A stretch of 64,000 bases of DNA from Pyrenochaeta sp. MPI-SDFR-AT-0127 (lineage: Eukaryota; Ascomycota; Dothideomycetes; Pleosporales; Cucurbitariaceae): the NCBI GenBank assembly GCA_020747015.1, contig JAGTJM010000058.1:62001-126000 (forward strand). The letters are read 5' to 3'. The notes beneath the pieces are model-generated. The model saw only the letters and a list, made by a program, of their open reading frames with translations, had not been told where the DNA came from and did not search any database. Positions 1 to 10,903 of the stretch are shown here, piece by piece (the stretch's first letter is position 1; every line of letters starts with the position of its first letter). Position numbers and translations under genes: made by a program.

Positions 1-511
1 AAGGTAATTACATCATCAAGATCATTTCTTGGAAGAAATAATTCGTGCGAACCCGCTGAGGGGACCATTCTTTGTCGAATGAGACGTTCTAGAGGTGGAG
101 GAATATCGTCGTCAAGATCTTCACTGCTGGAAAACGTGGAGTGCGAAACACTACTAGCCCTTAAGCCTTTCCTTTTGCTATCCTCATCTCTATATGATCG
201 ACGGGATTCATCTTCCAGCCTGAGATCACTGCTCACACTGCTCACTGAGTCTGGTGTAACCCCAGAACGTACTCCAAGCAGGGTACTTTCGCTTTCGGAG
301 TGCGTTTGACCGGACTTCCGCAATATGGATGAGGGAGATATATTGTTTTGTCCGGTGAACTGGAGAATGCTTGATGAAATCTATGAGTCTTAGTCTCTCT
401 GTGAATCGCCAAAAGGGGTTCACATCCAAAAATTTACCCTCCATCTTTACTTACATGTGAAACTGCATCAGATGAAGGCAGGTTATCTGGTTCGTTAACC
501 TCAGGGACCAT
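1..511 (-). CDS. Left-edge partial gene, serine-rich acidic protein, unrecognised
   Basis: Reading leftward, an ATG at 511 opens a 19-codon exon (511-455). It is followed by a 74-nt intron (454-381) with a clean GTAAGT donor, a CTAAG branch-like site and a TAG acceptor. The next exon is open without a stop from 380 to the window edge, about 126 codons. The product is rich in Ser, Asp and Glu, with low-complexity stretches such as SSSEDLDDDIPPP. It looks like an unstructured regulatory region, not an enzyme. Further upstream (about 640-505) another minus-strand frame is open and protein-like but is out of phase by one base, so the gene may start earlier through an exon I cannot place, or may be frameshifted. 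I do not recognise the family. The long open frame plus good splice signals support it; the 5' end is uncertain. Confidence 0.4.
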
Positions 512-659
512 AATGGCTATCAAACGAAATCGGTTTCAGGTAGGCGTCCTCAGGTAACGCAAGGCGCTTGATTTCAAGCATATTCCTCGAGGCCAGAATA
601 TTGAATAATTTCGCATGGAATAGATGAACTAATAGTCGCGCAAGAATGTTATGTTTTAT

Positions 660-1190
660 TTGGCATTTTTGCTTTTTCGCACCCTTTCACCTTTCAGGCT
701 CTAAGCCACTGTGGGAAAAGGAGTTCATGCAGCTGGTTGACAGGCATACACAGCCTGGTAAGCTTATCAGCCTTGTTGCCTTATCGACGCAGGTGGTCTT
801 ATTGACTTGCGAGCAAAGGTATTCGACTTCAGTAATGCTTCAATCGCCCTTTTTTCAAAGACGGGTCCTCAGAAAATAATCCTGATGATAAAAGTCATGT
901 ACTTTTTGGTAGATTGCGATCTGAACGAGGTGTGCTTCATCACGAGCAGCTCAGTGATGCGAGAAGGCAAAACAACTGTATTGCAACCAAGGGAAATCCG
1001 CCCCAATCGTCCTTCATTGCCTGCAGCGGTGTCATCATGCGAAGAGAATTTGAAGGATTGCGTATGACGAATATTTCAGCTGATTCGATGAGGGCCTCAG
1101 TTCCGAAGCGCGATGGCGGTGAAAACGTAAATTGGGAGGGTTGGGTCGGAAGCTCACTGGTCGAGCCCGCAGCGGTGATGTGTTGGTAAG
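660..1190 (+). other. Possible decayed coding region, unresolved
   Basis: Several plus-strand frames in this stretch look protein-like. One begins after a CTTTCAG acceptor-like site near 700 and continues past a possible 35-nt intron (760-795), which is unusually short. From about 860 two overlapping frames both stay open to about 1065 and 1189. No single model keeps one frame and a start codon, and no family is recognised. It may be a relic or chance. Confidence 0.15.
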
Positions 1191-1673
1191 TCAGGCAAAT
1201 TTACAGTCTGTACGGCTGATCTCAGTCGTTGGGTTGGATGGGGCTGGCATGCTTGCTCACAGGCATCCGCATTTTGAATAGTTTTCAACAGTGAACAATG
1301 GACATGTCTCAAGCAAAGGAGGACCTTCTTGGCGACTTTACCAACTGCCTTGCCAAGTGGGTTTCCCGAAATAATACTTTTACATCATGGTATTATTCTG
1401 ACTGTGTATCTATAGTGTGCGAAATACCCCCAATAGGTAGTTTCACAATACCGGAAACGCCAATTTCAACTAGATGTGTATTCTTGCTTTTGGGTGTCCA
1501 CGCAACACACATGGTTTCGGGCTTCGCCGCATCCTTTAAGAGAGCCCCGTAGCTTAGCCATCGAGGTCCTCCATTTCACTGTCGCGTCGCCATTTCCATG
1601 ACCATTTGAGCTATTCACATCACAGCCGCCTCATAGCCCTAGATAATCAGAACTCGGCAATATCGAACTAAAG

Positions 1674-1966
1674 ATGTCCGACTCTACCATCAAATGTTCA
1701 AACATCGATTGTTTAAATTCTCGTCGCTATTTACCGGCCAAATATGCCCCGAGCCCAAACCGCCTCCTCAAGGCTATCTCTGAAGCAGTAGGCAAAGGAA
1801 ACTTTCGTATTGAAGTAAGTGCTCCCCTAGCAAATTGCTAAACTTTTTCGGAGATCTGACTTATTGTAAGATGCAACATAACATATACACGATAGTGCTG
1901 TATCAGGATCCAGAGATCAATTGGGAAAAGCTTCTCAAATGCGCCGAGATCAATACAGGCAGATGA
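1674..1966 (+). CDS. Small hypothetical protein, two exons
   Basis: Model: exon 1 at 1674-1814 (ATG at 1674, 47 codons), intron 1815-1870 (56 nt, GTAAGT donor, a GCTAAAC branch-like site, TTGTAAG acceptor), exon 2 at 1871-1966 ending in TGA. The joined product is 78 aa, basic in its first half with two Cys at the start and no signal peptide or membrane segment. The join is in phase and the intron signals are good, but the protein is short and matches no family I know. An antisense open frame covers 1903-2157, so the coding strand is not certain. Confidence 0.35.
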
Positions 1967-2565
1967 TACTGATTAGAGACGGCCCATGAGTGGGACGGTG
2001 TTTCATTTTGTTCGTTGCTATATTTTCGATTGCTGATATCTAGACTGGGTGGGAATTCAAGAATACAGATTTGTTGTTTTACGCCCCTGTTATCCTCAAA
2101 CTCGTCCAGTCTCCTTTTGCTTCTCAAGTAAGCATCCAAATCGGCAAGCCAACACACATCTGGTGATTCATTTTATACTGTTATAAACGTTTCTACAGTC
2201 AAGCGAGTTCTTATCATGTGGTGCAGGAAATGCAGAGCCGTCTCCGTCGCGGCGTTCAGAATCTGTCCATGTTGAAGTCGGCGCTTCTATTAACTTCTTG
2301 ACACTAGAACTAATTATTAAGCTCCTGCTTTCGTTGACCGCCCCATCAACTCAAGCCTGTCGTGGCGTAGAGACTGACCCTGAGCGAATCCGCAAAACCC
2401 CCATATCAACAACTCAGTCATGTAACATGATTCCCTGCCCCAAAGGCGCCCTTCCGAAGGGCCAATATCGGATACCAGAGAGCTCCGACAATGGTGGGCG
2501 GTGCTGCAATACTCTAGAGGCTACTGTTAATTGAGCTGCTTGTCTTTTCAATAGCACGGAAGTGA
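1967..2565. other. Intergenic, no gene seen
   Basis: There is no convincing coding frame on either strand. Short frames here lack splice partners or recognisable motifs. Confidence 0.5.
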
Positions 2566-2760
2566 CTGGTTGAGTCTGCAGCTCTTCAGGTCAGATGCCT
2601 TCTAACTCACGGTGATGATGCAGCAAACGACCTCCTCAAGCTGGACCATAGATAGCTTTCCTTTCACCATCCTAGACTCCCTTTCTTGCAACAACTTCAA
2701 CGATCATAGTGGCAGCCATGTCTACTAGCAATAATATCCCCGTAGCTCTGAGTAAGTACC
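2566..2760 (+). repeat. Diverged copy A of a duplicated leader plus first exon
   Basis: This segment aligns with 3716-3910. Shared blocks include a GTCAGATGCC box, GCAAACGACC, and the start-codon region coding for (N)NIPVAL against (N)SIPTAL, each followed by a GTAAGTA donor. The copies differ by many substitutions and small indels, so the duplication is old. Copy B starts the SET-domain gene at 3858. Homology ends just after the donor, so copy A kept or captured only the promoter, leader and first exon. Confidence 0.75.
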
Positions 2761-3134
2761 AGCATGTCTACGCGGCAGTACAACAACTCATATTGACTCA
2801 TGGATACACGTCAGCTCACATTGACTCACGGCCGTGCGGTTCCACGAAGAAGGACAAATACCATGATATCCATGTGTCTTTAGTGCCCACACCTTACAGA
2901 TCTCTTAAATACAAGAACCTGCGCAGCGACACGCATCCAAAACCCATTACAAACTCTATCATTCGAGTCTTCATCGAACTCAGTATGTGCAACCTCTACA
3001 AAGTGATTTACGCCTGTGACTGCGAACTCGTCGAGTACGAGTGGACTTGCACGCCGCGGTGCCCGGGGACGGCGCTGGTATATCAAGGACCGAAGAGAGT
3101 GGATGATGTTTGCGAGTTTCATCAGGGCGGATGA
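2709..3134 (+). CDS. Hypothetical protein driven by a duplicated SET-gene leader (doubtful)
   Basis: An unspliced frame of 141 aa begins MAAMSTSNNIPVAL. Its first codons are homologous to exon 1 of the SET gene 1.15 kb downstream. A GTAAGTACC donor sits at the same place as in that gene, so the real transcript may be spliced, for example to a TTTAG acceptor near 2881 that would join a short exon ending at a GTATGT donor near 2980. Past the first exon the sequence shows no SET motifs and no family I recognise. The locus is either a chimeric gene formed by partial duplication or a non-coding relic. Confidence 0.25.
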   Translation: MAAMSTSNNIPVALSKYQHVYAAVQQLILTHGYTSAHIDSRPCGSTKKDKYHDIHVSLVPTPYRSLKYKNLRSDTHPKPITNSIIRVFIELSMCNLYKVIYACDCELVEYEWTCTPRCPGTALVYQGPKRVDDVCEFHQGG

Positions 3135-3715
3135 TAGAAGGGTAATATTTGTATCATGTTATTGCATGACTGATTTTTGGGCTGGGGTAGCGAGCCGGGC
3201 GGTATGGACGAGAAAGCGACTTGTGATGTCAACATAGGTTTCTTGATTGTGGGCGATCGAACGGATGTCAAAGGATCGATATAGTCGTGGGGATGGTACA
3301 CAATTACTGAAACAAAGGTATGTAAGCTTTGCCATAGTATAACAGATTTGACTTCAAACCAGTGTGTGTCGTGTATTTCGTAGCCTCTTGTCCCTGTTTG
3401 TGGTTTTATGTTTCGCTTGTAGCAATCCTCTACATGTTCGCCATTTACCAGATCTCCACCCTATGCTCGCCTGAATGCTCTCCATGTTTATATACTTTGT
3501 CATTCCTCCGGTATTGATTACGGGGTAGCTGTCGACAAAATAAGACATCATGACGCACCATCAAAATGTGCTGAAAGCTTACGAGGCCAGGTGTGCGAAG
3601 GTCAGGAGGAATGAATGGCGCTGGGGGAGATATACTTACTAGTGAGAAGGGTGTTGAAAGGGTGCTGAAGATTCACTTCGATGAGATTATTTTATTTGGC
3701 GAGTAAGACCAAAAG
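3135..3715. other. Intergenic, no gene seen
   Basis: I see only short frames without motifs or splice partners between the doubtful gene at 2709 and the SET-gene promoter. Confidence 0.5.
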
Positions 3716-3910
3716 TAATAGTGTGGTAATAGACTCTAGCTATTCAAGTCAGATGCCTCGTCTCTCACTGATTGTGTAGCAAACGACCACAAGCTGAGCT
3801 ATAGACAACTCCCTCTACTATCTCCAGACTTAATCTCTTACCAAAATTCTAACAACCATGGCGACAACGGCGAATATCAGTAACAGCATCCCCACAGCTC
3901 TGGGTAAGTA
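3716..3910 (+). repeat. Copy B of the duplicated leader, serving the SET gene
   Basis: Partner of 2566-2760. It contains the CT-rich leader, the ATG at 3858, the short first exon and the GTAAGTATG donor of the SET-domain gene. This is presumably the functional parent copy, because its downstream exons form an intact gene. Confidence 0.75.
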
Positions 3911-5042
3911 TGGAGTAACTGTGAGCGACGGACACGACGTTCCATTTTAATTACCTTGCTAGATCTTGTGAGGTCAATGCTGATAGGGCTCAGAAAACGA
4001 ATATTACGAGGTCAGCGCCATTCCAGGCAAAGGTTATGGTTGCTTCGCATTGAAGAACATCGAGCGCGGGACACGAATCCTTGCTGACGACGCGCTTCTT
4101 GTCCTGCCCGAAGCCGAATACATGAAATGCGACATTGCAGAGGCCTTTGAGAAATTGTCACCAGAGGAGCGAACACTCTACTTCACGCTGCACTCGGGTC
4201 ATGGCCAGGATCCAAAGAAATGGCCATCGTACATCCACCCATTGGTCAAAGGCAAAGAGCGGCAGCGCATTCAGGAACAGCACGATGCCAGGATAAGCAA
4301 GTATCCATCTCTCACTAGTATCTTCCAGACAAACTGTATGGAGTGGAACAATGGAGCAGCGGTATTTCCACATGCAGCGCGCTTCAATCACAGCTGCAAC
4401 CCCAACGCGTGCTTTTCGTGGAACGCAGCAATCGGCAAGGAGACAATCCACATCATGAACCACGTCAGTGCTGGAGAGGAAATCACTTTATCCTACTGCG
4501 ACATGATCCACGACAAGACGCTTCGGTCGTGGGAGCTCAAGCACTATGGGTTCATTTGCGACTGCCGCGCGTGTGCCGAGGACGAAGACGACGACACGAC
4601 GTTTGCGCACCAGAGTGCCCTGAGGAGGTTCAGGCTCCAGGAACTTGAGCGCGAGACGCGTTTTCTAAGAGGGTCAAGGCTGGAAGCGGGGATGAAGGAA
4701 GCTGGGTTTGTGAGCAAGCTGCTTCAGCTTGCGGCGCTCCATCAGCAAGAAGGCGACTTTACGGCCAGGCTGGCCAGTGTGTAAGTGCTTGTCGCGTGCT
4801 AGATTGGGCATGTTGATATACTACAGTGTCGCCAGACTTATGGTACTGTGCTAATTGAGTGTAGCTTCCTCGACATTGCGCTCATCTGCGAGGTCAGCGG
4901 TGATGTCACGATGGCAGAAGTGGCAGCATCCAAGGCCGTCCAGGTCAAAAAGGACTGCCAGGGCGCCGACTTCCCCGAGTACAAGAGATACGCCGAAGTC
5001 GTGGATCGTATCAAGGCGAAGGCCGCTCAGCAGAAGATGTGA
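3858..5042 (+). CDS. SET-domain protein, SMYD-like lysine methyltransferase family
   Basis: Three exons: 3858-3903, 3994-4780 and 4865-5042, giving 336 aa. The first exon codes only 15 residues; the joins are in phase (CTG G/AA AAC and AGT GT/C TTC). The SET fold is seen from about residue 18 to 190. AIPGKGYGCFAL followed by RGTRIL is the N-terminal SET strand; NHSCNPNA near residue 146 is the cofactor and pseudoknot motif; GEEITLSY near 175 is the second pseudoknot strand; CDCRAC near 204 is a post-SET zinc-binding cluster. A helical C-terminal part follows. No MYND finger is present. Such proteins transfer methyl groups from S-adenosylmethionine to lysine, but the substrate of this subgroup is not known. 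The leader and first exon are duplicated upstream (2566-2760). Confidence 0.88.
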
Positions 5043-5785
5043 GTTGATGGATAGACGTGGTGATGAACAGAGTGTTAGGTATTGGTGGTGGCTCAGCACA
5101 ATCGAGGCGCAGGAAATCACGACACCCAGGCATGCAAAGGTAGTTGATCTCTGAATAATATGCAGGAAGCCACAGTATGATGTCGTTGCCCAGCGCTCGT
5201 GATGTGATACAGGAGGGGGGTGGTATTTTGTGGGTTCGGCGGCTAAGGCTGACGCTTAGCGCCACAACCCTGCATTCCAACCCTGCACGCAAAAAGGCCC
5301 GGCCACATGACCAAGGAAGAACAACGCGCTCCCTAAGACGTCGATTCACAGCGGGAAACGTCACCAAAGAGGCATGTCCACGAGGCACAGCCACGGGAAA
5401 ATGAAGTCAAGACCGGCGACTCCCCAATCGATGGCCGCGCTAAGGCGAGCGCGGAAACTAACAGCGAGTTTCAGGAGCCGCTGACGTCGATGTGTGTACC
5501 TGCATGCAGCGTCTCAAAACTTGTCGCATCTGTGGCCATGTCTTGGGCCTCGTGTCCAATCTTGACTTTCAACTCGACTTTTGAGGTCGTGCTGCCGACA
5601 AAGACTTGACTCTTTCAACTGCTCAGCTCGTATGCACGGCGTTGGCTCAGCCTCCCCCCTCCTCAAACGATCGACGACGCTCCTCCACTTGCTAGCTTCG
5701 GCACCACTGGCTTCCGCGAGCTGAGTGCGTACAATATATACGCGCCATTGCCCACCCCCTCGACTGTACAACAAACTCGCCCAGT
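5043..5785 (+). promoter_or_regulatory. Intergenic region with the promoter of the PRXL2-like gene
   Basis: No gene seen. A TATATA element at 5735-5740 lies 46 nt before the ATG at 5786, and the stretch from about 5600 is CT-rich, as is usual for ascomycete core promoters. Confidence 0.4.
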
Positions 5786-6853
5786 ATGGAGCCTTCAGAC
5801 ACCAAACCGACCAACGCAGTGCCTCCACCCGCTGCTGCACAACCACCCTCACCGCCGCCCTCACAGTCGGGCGCCCAGATTGAAGGCAAACCTTCCACTT
5901 CGAGCGATGCGCCAGACAACACAATGCCCCCGTTTTCGCCTTCGAGTCAAACGCCAGTGCTCCAGAAGGAGCAGGAGGAGTTTGAGGGTACCGTGGATGT
6001 CAACGATGACCTCCCCAGCGAGAAGGACCTGGCTAGAGTAGAAGACTTGCTGGTGCTAGACGCACAAGGTCAAAGCAGGCCATTCAAGGACCTATACAAG
6101 GCGCCACTTGTTGCGCCCAGGCAGCTGATCATCTTCATCCGGCATTTCTTCTGTGGGGTGAGTACTCCATTCGTGCCCTAGTCACGTTGTTGACGCCAGA
6201 CCACGTACTGACAATCCCAGAACTGCCAGGAATATCTCCGCACCCTCTCTTCGTCCATTACACCCGACGACCTCCTCGCACTCCCAACACCAACGTTCAT
6301 AACCGTCATTGGCTGCGGTCGTCCTGAGCTGATACCCATGTACACCGAGGCCACGGGCTGCCCCTTCCCCATCTACGCCGACCCAACGCGCAAACTCTAC
6401 GACCATCTCGGCATGACGCGAACATTCGACCTTGGCTCCAAGCCCGAGTACATGCACACCAACATGCTCATCAACTCGGTGCAGTCGATCTTCCAGGGCA
6501 TAGGGACGGGCAAGAACGCACTAAAGGGCGGCGACTTCAAGCAGGTCGGCGGCGAGTTCATGTTCGAGGACGGCGAGTGCACGTGGGCGCACAGGATGAG
6601 GACTACGCGAGGTCACGCCGAGGTGTCAGAGCTGCGAGGCCTGCTCGGGCTTGACGGCACGAGGCCGCCGCTGAGGAAGCGGTGGAGCCATGGCATCAAG
6701 GGCCAGGACAAGGAGAAGCGGAGGAGTCTGAGCTGGGGGAGGCTGAGGAGCAAGAGCAAGGGCACCAAGGACAGGAGCGCAAGTGGCGTGGACACGCCCG
6801 AGATGGTGGAAGAAGAGGATCCAAAGAAGCTGGTGGGCACGCCTACGATATGA
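5786..6853 (+). CDS. AhpC/TSA-type thioredoxin-fold protein (PRXL2/FAM213-like)
   Basis: Two exons: 5786-6157 and 6221-6853, giving 334 aa; the intron is 63 nt, phase 0. Residues 1-75 are Pro/Ser-rich and probably disordered. The thioredoxin-like core spans about 76-295. It carries FFCGNCQEYL, where the two cysteines (C-x-x-C type) straddle the splice junction, then PIYADPTRKLYDHLGM and the C-terminal GECTWAHRM segment typical of the AhpC-TSA_2 family. The tail from about 290 is Lys/Arg/Ser-rich. Related proteins act as redox regulators or peroxiredoxin-like enzymes, and no signal peptide points to a cytosolic place. The family call is firm; the substrate is unknown. Confidence 0.85.
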
Positions 6854-7530
6854 GTCTGCGAAGCTGTTGGAAGATTGCATTGTACCTGAAGCAAAATGGT
6901 GAGCATTTAGCGATGTGCAACTGGTTGCATTTGGCGGCTAGCTTTGATACCAAATCTATTCTTGATCATTAGCATCTGGCGTGGTCTGGGTTGCTGCATG
7001 GTGACTAACTGCAGGTATTGTGCCATCAAAGCGACTCTCGGCTGGCTCCAGCACGGAAAGACATTGCTGGAAAGCGTCCAAGGACACAGGATATGTTCGT
7101 TTACCTCTTCCGGAAGCGGAAACCAAATCCGCAATCAGGCGTCAGGCCAAGAGCACGCGTCTGCGGCTCCGAAGGACTCTACATTTGGCTAAGATACGCC
7201 GGCCGCCGCGCCCACTGCTGGGCCAATTGCGCGCGCCCGGCTTCCACAAAGCGACAGCAAAATGTAGCGTTTCCGAGCTACGGACGAGTTTGAGCCTCAA
7301 AGCGCGAGTCTGGCGCGATGTCGACCGAACTCGCGCCGCGAATGAGGGGCATCGAGGGGCAATGACGGTCCAACCCCACACCCACTACTTAATAAAAAGC
7401 TCCCGGAGCCGCTCTCTGGAGTAGCTTTCCAGCTTCCCCTCATATATAAATACCCAATTCCCTCTGATCGTCTGCTTCTTTTGAAATACTAAGATACCCT
7501 TTTTGCCTTGAATCTTACACAGTTAAAACA
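6854..7530 (+). promoter_or_regulatory. Intergenic region with promoter of the formaldehyde dehydrogenase gene
   Basis: No gene seen. A TATATAAATA box at 7443-7452 lies about 80 nt before the ATG at 7531, followed by a CT-rich leader. Open frames on both strands at 7018-7424 overlap each other and lack motifs. Confidence 0.5.
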
Positions 7531-9119
7531 ATGTCTGACACTACGGGAAAGGTATGTTCCAGCTTCACGACGAGATGATTGATAACCCATTGAACCTGAG
7601 CTGACGTTTCTTCCTACCTAGACTATTACCTGCAAGGTGTGTACAGAGTCGTCTTCATTCTTCCTAACAGCTGCACACTGCTATCCCTCACAATACTCTC
7701 TTGCCAATGACCGCATCGGAGCCTTGGCGTGCGGATCCGCAGAAGCGTCGAGAGGCGGGAATCGCGTCTTTGCGGAACGGATACCGGCGGGGGGAATTGA
7801 GAGCCGGCAATTGAAGCCGAAAACATGGTGACAGAAGCTCGGGATCTCAACAGTGGCTGACGGCATCATAGGCAGCAGTTGCCTGGGAAGCTGGCAAGGA
7901 CCTCTCCATTGAGGATGTGGAGGTCGCGCCGCCAAAGGCACATGAGGTCCGCATCCAGATCTACTACACTGGTGTCTGCCATACCGGTAAGTTTGGTCTC
8001 TTACTCACGCAATGGTTGATTTGCTTGAATTGCCCAATGACGATCGAATGAAGCATGACTGACACCACCAGATGCGTACACCCTCTCCGGAAAGGATCCC
8101 GAGGGTGCTTTCCCCATTGTCCTCGGTCACGAGGGCGCTGGTATCGTCGAGTCAATCGGTGAAGGCGTCACAAACGTAAAGGTTGGCGACCACGTCGTTG
8201 CCCTATAGTACGCCTCTCCATGCTCACAAGTGGACAAAATCTAACAGCCTCCAGCACCCCAGAATGCAAAGAGTGCAAGTTCTGCAAGTCCGGCAAGACC
8301 AACCTCTGCGGCAAGATCCGAGCAACCCAGGGCAAGGGCGTCATGCCTGACGGCACCTCGCGCTTCAAGTGCAAGGGCAAGGACCTCCTCCACTTCATGG
8401 GCACATCTACTTTCTCCCAGTACACCGTCGTAGCAGACATCTCCGTCGTTGCCATCACCGAGAAGGCGCCCATGGACCGCACCTGCTTGCTCGGCTGCGG
8501 TATCACAACCGGTTACGGTGCCGCCGTCATCACCGCTGGACGAGGAGGCGTCGAGGCGGGCTCAAACATTGCAGTCTTCGGCGCTGGCTGCGTCGGTCTG
8601 TCAGTCATCCAGGGAGCGGCCAAGAACAAGGCCGGCAAGATCATCGTTGTCGATGTCAACGACGCAAAGGAGGAGTGGTCCAAGAAGTTTGGTGCGACCG
8701 ACTTTGTCAACCCCACCAAGCTCGGCAAGCAGAGCATCCAGGAGAAGCTCATCGAGATGACCGACGGCGGCTGCGACTACACATTCGACTGCACGGGCAA
8801 CGTCAACGTCATGCGTGCCGCGCTTGAGGCCTGCCACAAGGGTTGGGGAGAGTCCATCGTCATCGGCGTCGCTGCCGCTGGCCAGGAGATCTCCACCCGT
8901 CCCTTCCAGCTCGTCACTGGTCGCGTATGGAAGGGCTGCGCGTTCGGCGGCGTCAAGGGCCGCACCCAGCTTCCCGGTCTTGTCGACGACTACCTGAATG
9001 GCGACCTCAAGGTCGACGAGTTCATCACCCACCGTCAACCCCTCGACAAGATTAACCAGGCCTTTGCTGACATGAAGGCCGGCGACTGCATCCGCTGCGT
9101 CGTCAACATGCGCGAATAA
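7531..9119 (+). CDS. FDH1: S-(hydroxymethyl)glutathione dehydrogenase, class III alcohol dehydrogenase
   Basis: Five exons: 7531-7551, 7622-7636, 7872-7986, 8072-8207 and 8255-9119, giving 383 aa, close to the usual 375-386. The enzyme oxidises the glutathione adduct of formaldehyde with NAD and also reduces S-nitrosoglutathione, in the cytosol. The N-terminus MSDTTGKTITCKAAVAWEAG fits the family only if the 15-nt second exon (TITCK) is kept. Catalytic zinc ligands are seen in GVCHTD (Cys48) and GHEGAG; the structural zinc cluster is CKECKFCKSGKTNLC. A Rossmann stretch GAGCVGLSVIQGA binds NAD. The introns at 7637-7871 and 7552-7621 crowd the 5' end. High GC third positions and strong conservation suggest a highly expressed housekeeping gene. 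Confidence 0.97.
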
Positions 9120-9621
9120 CTACACTCGGGCCCCCAAGATCAAAGTGTAAAAGCCAGGCTTTAGTTGATTGTCATTCCGCTACAAGTTTGCGCAAAGTTA
9201 TTGTTTGTTTTCATCACGTAAACATGACCCTTTATTTTATCGAGATGAGCTGGAGCGGATATGTGAGAACGCATGGTGAGGAGTTGGGGAGAAGAGGGAG
9301 ATAAAAAAGTGAAAGGATGGATTGCGTGGATGGGTGATTGACCAGCATGAGTCGGCGTTGATGAACAGACCAAGGACGATTTTTATGATGAGTGTGGGGG
9401 GCGCCTGGATGATTACTTTTGGCCTTGGGGTATTCCTTATGTGTGGATGTGTAGTTTAATTTTATGAAAAAGTGTTCTATTTTCCAAACTTTGACTCCTC
9501 TTTTTTTGGATTTCTCGTACCGTTTAAATCACAGCTTAATTTCCAGGCTACATGCTGTGTGTATTGTGGAGAATGGTGTAGCATATTGATATTTCGTTCT
9601 CTACTTGTCCTGCTCTTCATG

Positions 9622-9880
9622 ATATTAATCCCAAGAACCTTTCAACAAACATACAAAATCGAACAATAAAATTTTACAACGAACCACAATATCGATGCAT
9701 CAATTCCTTTACTTCCTTCTCTCTAAATAAGATTTCTTTTCCTCTTCACAATATTAATCCAAAGAACCTTTTACCAAACGTACGAAATCAAATAATGAAA
9801 CTCTACAGCGAGCCACAACATCGACGCATCAATTCCTTCACTTCATTTTCTCCAGAAAATATTTCTTTTCCATCTCACGC
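9622..9880 (+). repeat. Imperfect tandem duplication, unit about 129 bp
   Basis: Unit 1 begins at about 9622 (ATATTAATCCCAAGAACC) and unit 2 at about 9751 (ATATTAATCCAAAGAACC). Both continue through matching AACAAACRTAC, CATCGAYGCATCAATTCC and TTTCTTTTCC blocks. Most differences between the two units are transitions. The duplication lies in non-coding DNA 0.5 kb downstream of the formaldehyde dehydrogenase gene. Confidence 0.8.
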
Positions 9881-10888
9881 GTCCGTATCCCCAGAAACGT
9901 AAACTCTTCTAAATAAATACCCTCAGAATTGTACATGCAGAATTTGCTCTTGCTGCTTGTATCAATTTTGCCCCTATATTTTCTTAGGGGCTGGAAATAA
10001 TAGAGTTGCAGAGTCTAGATCCACAAGTGAGCATGATGGAGATGTGTTTTGTTATTGTTAAGTCTTGTTTGGTTTGTTGATGGAACTACGAGGGATAATA
10101 CTATTTTACGACAAGAGAGAGAGATGCATGGACTATCTTCTTTGTGGCAAATTTTAGGAGTGTGTGTATTGACGTAGTGTTACTGCGAGTACACTTTTCC
10201 CGTATATCAGAAGGACATGATGGATATAATACAGGGGGTGCTATATCTGATACACAAAATCTCATATTTACTGACTACACCATTGAATACCTTTTCTTTT
10301 TGGGGACACCATAAGAATGGCGACCAAGAAGTCTGCACCCAGATCTTTCATCACTGCAGTCAAGGAAATATCACATGCTTCCATCACTCAGTGGGCAGCA
10401 ATGGAACACCCCACACTCAACCAATAACCTATACATCATCTTTCCAAATACCAACTCGGCCCTTTTCGAGATAAACTTAGCATGTGTCGTTTTACTTTCC
10501 CCACTTCAACCCGCTGTTCCTCCAGATGTTCTCAAACAGCAAGGGAACAACACGCTTCACACCTGCTTAGCACCAAAATCATGCAAAACAAAACCGCTAC
10601 TATGAATAACGCCCATCTGTCATAACCCCCTGTCGTCACAGTAATTCAGTTCTTGACACGACAAGGCTTGACCCACGAAGCCCGATCGTTCCATAGTCTG
10701 TGTTCCGAAGTGCGCCACAGCGGTTCAATCCTCGTGCGGCGGAGGGGACCGCTTTGGGATACCCAACCCATACCGAGCATGCGCAAAGGGGGAGAGGAGA
10801 GCTGTGCGCTTGGAAACAGAGGAAGAAGGGCCGAAGGACGTGAGGCGGTGGTGGGACAACCTGGAGACAATCTCCCCTTTCAGAATTC

Positions 10889-10903
10889 GGGGGGGGGGGG
10901 GGG
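10889..10903 (+). repeat. Poly-G tract, 15 bases
   Basis: An uninterrupted run of 15 G follows CAGAATTC. Such runs are slippage-prone and can form quadruplexes; they are also a common place for length errors in assemblies. Confidence 0.9.

Noticed and set aside
8369..9055. Long alternative frames on both strands across the formaldehyde dehydrogenase exon
   Set aside because: They are shadows of a GC-rich conserved coding exon; their products are Arg/Ser-rich with no motif.
10690..10760. GGTTCAATCC resembling a tRNA T-loop
   Set aside because: The flanking bases do not pair into a T-stem, and no acceptor or anticodon stem can be drawn around it.
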